NCBI GenBank assembly: GCA_900498245.1
Contig: LS998015.1
Location: forward strand, 3,234,101-3,246,666
Direction: 5' to 3'
Source of the DNA: Candidatus Zixiibacteriota bacterium
Lineage (GTDB): Bacteria; Zixibacteria; MSB-5A5; GN15; PGXB01
DNA length: 12,566 nucleotides
Shown piece by piece: positions 12,529-12,566 of the stretch. Position numbers and translations under genes: made by a program. The notes beneath the pieces were generated by a model. It saw nothing but the letters and a program-made list of their open reading frames with translations. It searched no databases and was not told where the DNA came from. Each line of letters opens with the position of its first letter. The stretch's first letter is position 1.

Positions 12529-12566
12529 GTGACAAAAAAGAGAATTTCTCCGGCCGTATGTGATAG
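12529..12566 (+). CDS. Possible 5' end of a plus-strand gene
   Basis: After AAGGAGG (12520-12526) a GTG at 12529-12531 opens a frame reading MTKKRISPAVCD to the window edge. The Shine-Dalgarno is excellent, but only 2 nt from this GTG, and no ATG follows in frame, so the true start may differ. Too little is visible to assign a product. Confidence 0.35.
   Translation, partial: MTKKRISPAVCD

Overview
The window looks like a chromosomal segment of an uncultured Gram-negative bacterium, most likely of the Fibrobacteres-Chlorobi-Bacteroidetes (FCB) superphylum or a neighbour such as Candidatus Zixibacteria. The grounds are a secreted beta-propeller protein with the FlgD-like 'QNYPNPFNP' C-terminal domain typical of that group, a predicted outer-membrane barrel, several signal-peptide proteins of unknown function, moderate GC, and intergenic DNA crowded with degenerate palindromic repeats. 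The phylum is inferred from gene style only. Five of the assigned genes end in TGA, so the genetic code is standard for that codon.

Layout. (1) 1-1779: the 3' end of a UPF0102/YraN nuclease-fold gene (+), a small membrane-anchored unknown (-), and divergently ispG (+), an Fe-S enzyme of the MEP isoprenoid pathway. (2) 1819-5396: three minus-strand genes: a membrane-anchored extracytoplasmic unknown, a DUF2127 four-helix membrane protein, and an exported PQQ-type beta-propeller. Two diverged copies of an intergenic repeat sit in direct orientation on either side of the DUF2127 gene. A REP-like palindrome supplies the last codons and the stop of the propeller gene. (3) 5397-6531: about 1.1 kb with no convincing gene, full of hairpins and decayed repeats. 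(4) 6532-8292: a histidine-rich cation-exporter-like membrane protein (-) and, divergently, a predicted outer-membrane barrel (+), with an operator-like inverted repeat between them. (5) 8311-9771: a seven-repeat secreted propeller with a sorting-type C-terminus, interrupted by one in-frame TGA, with a short leader ORF upstream. (6) 10026-11005: a DnaQ-like exonuclease and a DUF1648 membrane protein overlapping by the 4 bases TTGA. (7) 11029-12317: a stand-alone asparaginyl-tRNA-synthetase-like catalytic domain (331 aa, no anticodon-binding domain), preceded by a strong sigma70-type promoter, a roughly 260-nt leader and a near-perfect intrinsic terminator just before its ribosome-binding site. 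(8) 12318-12566: AT-rich intergenic DNA and possibly the first codons of a plus-strand gene.

Most of the window is ordinary housekeeping and envelope genes. The signals most worth following are the attenuator-like leader plus its AsnRS-like gene, which may be an asparagine synthetase rather than a tRNA ligase; the repeat elements that flank or invade genes; and the nonsense codon in the secreted propeller. I found no phage, CRISPR array, transposase, tRNA or rRNA gene.
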